In this document: piece by piece, positions 7,564-11,721 of the stretch
How the letters are laid out: every line of letters begins with the position of its first letter
Position numbering within the stretch: the stretch's first letter is position 1
DNA from: Thermoplasmata archaeon
GTDB lineage: Archaea; Thermoplasmatota; Thermoplasmata; Thermoplasmatales; Thermoplasmataceae
Direction of reading: 5' to 3'
Assembly: GCA_021826795.1 (NCBI GenBank)
Contig: JAKAYM010000051.1
Span: 1 to 11,721, forward strand
DNA length: 11,721 bases
Notes under the pieces: model-generated
Databases searched by the model: none
What the model was told of the DNA's origin: nothing
What the model saw: only the letters and a program-made list of their open reading frames with translations
Made by a program: the position numbers and the translations under genes

Positions 7564-8486
7564 ATTATGGAGCCATTTTTGGAGAGATAGTAAGGATATT
7601 TACAAAAATCGCAAGATCATCTGTAATATTGCTCTGGCATATTACTGTAAACTATGGTCTGAATCCAAAATATTCTTATACAGAATTTATAAATGCTAAT
7701 CCTGCTTTTTTATCGTTCTACAATTACCTTTTCAATAGTATTTATTCAGATATTATTGTCACCGTCATTCTATTATCTGCTGTTACTACATTGGTTTATA
7801 ACTCTTTCATCAGGCCTTATCCAGCTACAAGACTTTTGATAAAAATAATGATTTCATCTATTCTATTTTTTGAATCATATAAGATATCCCTTATATTTTT
7901 GAAAATATCACTGGTGTTTTATAGTAGTATTTACACTTTGAAACCTGACTGGTATAGTATTGGTATATCCGGGCTTTCGCCGGATAATCAGATCATGGCA
8001 GTACTGCTCAATGGCTCATATATGCTTGCCATAATCCTTCTCTTCGGTGTCATGATAATAAGGCAGGCACTCATACTTTTCTTTATCCTTTTCATTCCTG
8101 TAGCTTCAATACTTTTTATATTTCCTGGAAGTGAAAAGCACGTGTTTAAATTCTACAGAATATTTTTTGAAATTTCTTTCTTTCCATTCTTTTCCATAAT
8201 TATACTATATTTACTGGGCATGTTTAACAATCCATTCCTTGACATAGGCTTGATATATGTGGCAGCAACTGCACCGCTGTTTTTTGTTACAGAAATATAC
8301 AGATATTTCCAGGGTAGTTTTAATTTTCTTGAATCTGACGCTATAATGTCGGATATATCATCAAATATGGGAGAATTTAGCCCAGAAAACATATTGAGTG
8401 GGGATTCTAATGCCATTATGTCTATTCCAAATTTAGCAGAGGAACTGATACCGGAAATAGTGAACAGCAAGGGTGAGATAAATTAA
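7560..8486 (+). CDS. Polytopic membrane protein, VirB6/TrbL/CedA-like
   Basis: This is a 308-residue protein with about six to eight membrane segments (clear ones near 62-84, 90-125, 146-167, 168-190, 203-220 and 228-247) and a hydrophilic, acidic C-terminal tail (250-308). The stretch MIIRQALILFFILFIPVAS (165-183) followed by a long Phe/Ile-rich segment recalls the VirB6/TrbL core, where an Arg before a Leu-rich helix ends in a Pro. CedA of Sulfolobales is a similar polytopic channel protein through which DNA is thought to enter. By position it would be the inner-membrane channel for the pilin and the ATPase on either side. Similarity is by topology and this local pattern only. The start overlaps the previous stop (ATGA, 7560-7563), with a weak AGGG upstream. 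Confidence 0.72.
   Translation: MNYGAIFGEIVRIFTKIARSSVILLWHITVNYGLNPKYSYTEFINANPAFLSFYNYLFNSIYSDIIVTVILLSAVTTLVYNSFIRPYPATRLLIKIMISSILFFESYKISLIFLKISLVFYSSIYTLKPDWYSIGISGLSPDNQIMAVLLNGSYMLAIILLFGVMIIRQALILFFILFIPVASILFIFPGSEKHVFKFYRIFFEISFFPFFSIIILYLLGMFNNPFLDIGLIYVAATAPLFFVTEIYRYFQGSFNFLESDAIMSDISSNMGEFSPENILSGDSNAIMSIPNLAEELIPEIVNSKGEIN
8472..8476 (+). promoter_or_regulatory. Shine-Dalgarno in front of a non-canonical ATT start
   Basis: GGTGA is a 5-base match to the archaeal SD core, placed 5 nt before ATT at 8482, in frame with the ATPase. The ATT overlaps the TAA stop of the upstream gene as ATTAA. No ATG, GTG or TTG lies in this frame between the preceding in-frame stop (8479) and 8575. 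Confidence 0.55.
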
Positions 8487-10512
8487 GATTCCTGCCAATG
8501 TATATAATTTCAAATCCTATATTTACAATATATCACTGGTTAAATTTATAATAATTATAGCAGGCATATCGATTGTGGCTATTATATCAACCGGGTACTT
8601 ATCTCTTGCAATAATAACAGGAATCGTATATTTCATTATTATGGCATTGCTCAGATTCGAACCTGGAAATATATATTCGTTGAGGAAACTGTACTTTAAA
8701 AGTTCAGCCTCTGATTTAAAATTTATCAGAAATAATGAATTGTATGGGATTTCCGGCAAATTTATTTTCACGGTTATAGAGATAGAAAATAAAGAGCTTT
8801 ACACTGATAGTGCAAAGGGAATACAGATGATGGCAATAGCACGGATGCTTGATAAAATTACATGCAATGTAACTGTACAAACAAGGGCAGAAAAAATCGG
8901 AGATGCCTTCTACTACAGAACATTTATATTCCTAAAATCAAACAGGAGCAGTTTTAACCATGCAATTGATATTATACGGGAGAATATTCCATCTTTTACA
9001 TCTGGAAATTCAGTAAAAGCGCGGTTAGTTGATGACGAAAAATTAATCTCATCTCTGTTCTATACCAGAGTAAGTACCAATTCAAATTACTTTAAAAAGG
9101 ATGATTTATATGGAGCGTATTTTGATGTTCTGGACACGGAATATTCTTCAGATTTTCTTTACCAGTCCATTATTGAGAAGCTTGGCTTTATGATCGAGAT
9201 GAATATGGAACTGAAGCCGATCATAGAAAAAGATATTTTTCTCAAAAGGTTGATGGCCTCAAGAAAGGCAGAATTATCGTACACAAAATCAGGGCACTAC
9301 GCCTCACTGCTAAAGAAGCAGATATCATCTCTCGAATACCTCTCCAGGCAGGATAAGCTTTATAATATATTCATTCGCTTTTCAATTTTATCAGAACACC
9401 CGGCACAGCTACGGGAATACAGTGACAGGTTCAGAAAAACTATGGAATCTGCAGGCTTCAAAATGAGAGGATTTCATTTTTTTAATAAGGCATCCTTTAA
9501 TCCTTTAGAAACTGCAACTCAGGGTAAAAAATATATAATGGATCCAGAGACTATTTCCTCCATATTTCCCTGTGGATTTACTGCAATACCAGAGAATTCA
9601 GGGGAATTTCTAGGTTTTAATTTAATAACCGGTAAAAAAGTGTATTTAAATCTCTTCCATGGACCATCGTATAACGTGGCGATAACAGGCGAAACTGGAT
9701 CTGGAAAATCGTACTTTACAGGTATGTTACTCAATAGGTTCATAAATTCTTCATCAGTATTTATTATAGATCCCCTAAAGGAATACAGTGGTAACCAGAT
9801 TATAGAACTTGGATCAGGGGAATATCCAGATTTTACCATTGGCCCCGGATTAATCAGGAATATTATTCCTGAGGTTATGGAAAAAATCAGCGGTATACCT
9901 TCAGATAAAATCACGCAATTGATGGAGCTTCTTGAGAAAAAGAGTGGTGATATAATTTTCAGTGAACTTGTTTCAGAAATTATAAAATATAATGCATATA
10001 ATTCAGTCAATAAAAATTTTCTAACCGGAAAACTGTTCAGTGAGCCCGTAAAAGTTTCAGGGAACAGATGTGTATTTCGTTTTGATTACGGGGATACACG
10101 TTTCAGGGATCTTTTTTTCAGACTTGCTATCAGTTTAACTGTTTCCCTGGCCGAGAACAGGGAGGGTAATAAAATAGTAGTTATCGATGAAAGCCATCTT
10201 TTTATTAAGAATGCTGAAAATGCCGAAATGGTTGATATGCTGGCAAGAAATGGGAGACACAACAAAATATCCCTGATCACGATTACACAGAACGTCAATG
10301 ACTATTATTTCAACAGTTATGCTGAGTCTATTCTGAGAAACTCGGTAAATTATTTCATATTCAGGCAACATGAAAAAATTAAGGATAAACTATTCCTAGG
10401 TTACACTATCGATCCTGTATCCCTTGCAGGAGGTAGCAATTTCGATTATTCAGAATGTTTTTACTCAACAGGCACGCTTATAAGGAAATTAAAAATAGCT
10501 GGAAATAAATAA
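8482..10512 (+). CDS. VirB4/CedB-like conjugation-type ATPase with N-terminal PrgI/VirB3-like hairpin
   Basis: The protein has 676 residues if read from ATT at 8482, or 645 from the first conventional start, GTG at 8575. Residues 1-57 (IPANVYNFKSYI..., then two membrane helices at about 20-37 and 39-57) look like PrgI/VirB3 proteins. Residues about 70-360 resemble the VirB4/TrbE N-terminal domain. The RecA-like ATPase (375-676) has Walker A GETGSGKS (403-410), Walker B IVVIDE (565-570), an Arg pair in ARNGRH (R589, R592) and the TQ motif (Q603). This is the energy source of type IV secretion and of CedB in DNA import; HerA-family ATPases are the nearest alternative, but the membrane hairpin and neighbours argue against repair HerA. 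I prefer the upstream start because GTG would cut the first helix in half. It is the last gene of the operon and ends 7 bp before a convergent gene. Confidence 0.88.
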   Translation: MKIPANVYNFKSYIYNISLVKFIIIIAGISIVAIISTGYLSLAIITGIVYFIIMALLRFEPGNIYSLRKLYFKSSASDLKFIRNNELYGISGKFIFTVIEIENKELYTDSAKGIQMMAIARMLDKITCNVTVQTRAEKIGDAFYYRTFIFLKSNRSSFNHAIDIIRENIPSFTSGNSVKARLVDDEKLISSLFYTRVSTNSNYFKKDDLYGAYFDVLDTEYSSDFLYQSIIEKLGFMIEMNMELKPIIEKDIFLKRLMASRKAELSYTKSGHYASLLKKQISSLEYLSRQDKLYNIFIRFSILSEHPAQLREYSDRFRKTMESAGFKMRGFHFFNKASFNPLETATQGKKYIMDPETISSIFPCGFTAIPENSGEFLGFNLITGKKVYLNLFHGPSYNVAITGETGSGKSYFTGMLLNRFINSSSVFIIDPLKEYSGNQIIELGSGEYPDFTIGPGLIRNIIPEVMEKISGIPSDKITQLMELLEKKSGDIIFSELVSEIIKYNAYNSVNKNFLTGKLFSEPVKVSGNRCVFRFDYGDTRFRDLFFRLAISLTVSLAENREGNKIVVIDESHLFIKNAENAEMVDMLARNGRHNKISLITITQNVNDYYFNSYAESILRNSVNYFIFRQHEKIKDKLFLGYTIDPVSLAGGSNFDYSECFYSTGTLIRKLKIAGNK

Positions 10513-10519
10513 ACATATA

Positions 10520-11194
10520 TTATAATAGAAAACTCTTACCCACATCAGGAATTATAACTTCAGAACCAGCTGATGCTACTTTTCTTTTGAATTCTGATGC
10601 ATCTGCCTCGATTGGCGGAAAAGTATTATAATGCATCGGTATGGCTTTCTTTACATCGAGGAGTTTGATTGCCTCCACTGCACCATCAATATCCATTGTA
10701 TAATGCCCTCCGATAGGCAGCATGGCAACATCCGGTTTATGGAGTTTTCTTATAAGTTCCATATCTTTGAAATATGTGGTATCCCCGGCATGGTATATTC
10801 TAATATCCCCATTATCTACGATAAAACCCATTGCTTCACCGGCATACAACCCGTTATAACTTGAAGAGTGTATTGCCGGAACCGCCGTTATTTTTGCACC
10901 CTTGAAGTCCACAGTTCCGCCAGGATTTATATCGATTGTTTTTACATCCTCCTTTTTTAATATTTCGGAAAGTTCGAATGAGCACAGAACAGGAGCACCG
11001 TTTTTCATTGAAATTTTTACTGCATCTCCTGAATGGTCAAAATGACCATGGGTCAGAAGGATAATATCGGGTTTCATATTTTCCGCAGCCTCCCTGGCAA
11101 GTGGATTTCCAGTGAAAAATGGATCTATAAGTATGTCTAAGCTGCCTTTAATGCTGAATCCGGCATGTCCATGCCATGTTATTTCCGTTTTCAT
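10520..11194 (-). CDS. UPF0173 metal-dependent hydrolase (metallo-beta-lactamase fold)
   Basis: This 224-residue cytoplasmic enzyme of the UPF0173 family has a full two-metal site: H49, H51, D53 and H54 in THGHFDH, H109 in AIHSSS, D138 in HAGDT and H188 in PMHYNTF. The family hallmarks [25 protein letters not shown] and [13 protein letters not shown] are all present. Its substrate is not known; it is a conserved hydrolase in archaea and bacteria. The frame extends to a GTG at 11212, but the ATG at 11194 is the right distance from a TATA box and gives the usual family N-terminus ([10 protein letters not shown]). It converges on the ATPase gene with no overlap and is unlike the MBL-like protein at 4791-5429, which has lost most ligands. 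Confidence 0.95.
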   Translation of the reverse strand: MKTEITWHGHAGFSIKGSLDILIDPFFTGNPLAREAAENMKPDIILLTHGHFDHSGDAVKISMKNGAPVLCSFELSEILKKEDVKTIDINPGGTVDFKGAKITAVPAIHSSSYNGLYAGEAMGFIVDNGDIRIYHAGDTTYFKDMELIRKLHKPDVAMLPIGGHYTMDIDGAVEAIKLLDVKKAIPMHYNTFPPIEADASEFKRKVASAGSEVIIPDVGKSFLL

Positions 11195-11215
11195 GAATAT
11201 TTTATTGTCCACTAG

Positions 11216-11228
11216 TATAAAATTTTTT
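11216..11228 (-). promoter_or_regulatory. TATA box of the UPF0173 gene
   Basis: The minus strand reads AAAAAATTTTATA, centred about 26-28 nt before the ATG at 11194, fitting a leaderless message and ruling out the GTG at 11212 as start. Confidence 0.6.
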
Positions 11229-11237
11229 CATTTTTCT

Positions 11238-11579
11238 TTATAGCTTTAAGTATTTCTGCCTCAATGGATTTGCATACTTAAGGAAATTCGCTTTTCCTGC
11301 AAAATCAAATTTGGAGTTGATATTGTTATATGCCGTAAAGTAGAGTTCAAAAAATATAGATTTCAGAACAACCTTACCGAAATTTGCACCGATTGTAGGA
11401 AAATAAATGTATTTAAATTCCAGTGAATTCCAGGACAATCTGTGTCTAATAAATTGCATAATCCAAATATGTTAAACATTACGTAAATTTTTTGTAATAT
11501 ATAGAACTTTCAGGATTGCAGCATATCCCTTAAGGCAACTTCTCGTTTTCTTCTCCATAATAATTATGTGTTTATCCAT
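11238..11579 (-). pseudogene. Possible decayed small gene with one in-frame stop
   Basis: On the minus strand a frame begins at ATG 11579 (MDKHIIIMEKKTRSCLKGYA...), runs 35 codons to a TAA (11472-11474), then continues in the same frame through a 73-codon stretch from ATG 11459 to a stop at 11238. Joined, it is about 113 codons with a single stop inside. The first part is Lys/Leu-rich and helix-like; the second is Phe/Asn/Lys-rich. I recognise no family in either part. It could be a remnant of an insertion-sequence protein or of a small gene, or the 73-codon part could be a real hypothetical gene by itself. In DNA this AT-rich a frame of this length can also arise by chance. Confidence 0.25.
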
Positions 11580-11721
11580 TATTGTTATATTTTACGTGAC
11601 TTTACATCTATTTTATTTTTGTAGAATGCAGAATGCTATTTTTCCAGACTTTTCACCAACTGTACTGTGGGTGCACTAATTTTCTACCATGCTTTCAAGA
11701 TTCATTGTTTTTACCAGCAGT
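11580..11721. other. Unassigned sequence at the right edge
   Basis: No gene is supported here. There is a tandem pair of the 7-mer AGAATGC at 11623-11636. On the minus strand a 14-codon frame open to the edge ends at 11676; it may be the tail of a gene beyond the window, but it is too short to call. No tRNA-like, CRISPR-like or clear inverted-repeat structure is seen. Confidence 0.3.

Noticed and set aside
8498..8551. ATG at 8498 as the start of the ATPase
   Set aside because: It is in a different frame and reaches a stop after 17 codons; it would need a frameshift to reach the ATPase.
9519..10010. 163-codon minus-strand frame inside the ATPase gene
   Set aside because: It is antisense to the Walker A region of a well-supported ATPase and has no promoter or recognisable product.
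11676..11720. 14-codon minus-strand frame open to the right edge, ending in a TAG
   Set aside because: It could be the tail of a neighbouring gene, but 14 residues carry too little information.

Overview
This AT-rich window (roughly one third G+C by eye) reads as chromosomal DNA of an archaeon, most likely an acidophilic member of the Thermoplasmatales (Ferroplasma/Acidiplasma/Cuniculiplasma-like). The reasons are the Ile/Asn/Lys/Tyr-rich proteins, ATA- and AGA/AGG-rich codon use, and first genes of transcription units whose ATG lies about 25-31 nt downstream of a TATA-like box with no Shine-Dalgarno. That is the leaderless pattern typical of this order. Genes inside operons do show SD sequences or stop/start overlaps. 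The genus is an inference.

Left part (1-5429). The window opens inside the 3' end of an IS630/Tc1-type transposase. A major facilitator transporter follows on the + strand. It converges, with both stop codons in one TTAA, on a minus-strand two-gene operon: an AidB-like acyl-CoA dehydrogenase followed by a medium-chain-type acyl-CoA synthetase. This looks like activation and oxidation of a carboxylic acid. A small metallo-beta-lactamase-like protein with a degenerate metal motif lies upstream under its own promoter.

Middle (5606-7230). On the + strand are a lone D12-class adenine DNA methyltransferase and a DUF72 (COG1801) protein, each with its own promoter.

Right-centre (7306-10512). This is the most interesting block. 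It is a tightly overlapping + strand operon of a two-helix VirB2/CedA1-like pilin candidate, a polytopic VirB6/CedA-like channel protein, and a VirB4/CedB-like ATPase. The ATPase reading frame continues 31 codons upstream of its first conventional start codon, into a two-helix PrgI/VirB3-like segment. It appears to begin at a non-canonical ATT codon placed behind a good Shine-Dalgarno. No relaxase or coupling ATPase is seen, so the set resembles the Ced/Ted DNA-import machines known from Crenarchaeota more than a conjugative element.

Right end (10520-11721). A UPF0173 metal-dependent hydrolase converges on the operon with a 7-bp gap. The last 500 bases hold its promoter and, on the minus strand, a short reading frame interrupted by one stop, perhaps a decayed gene.
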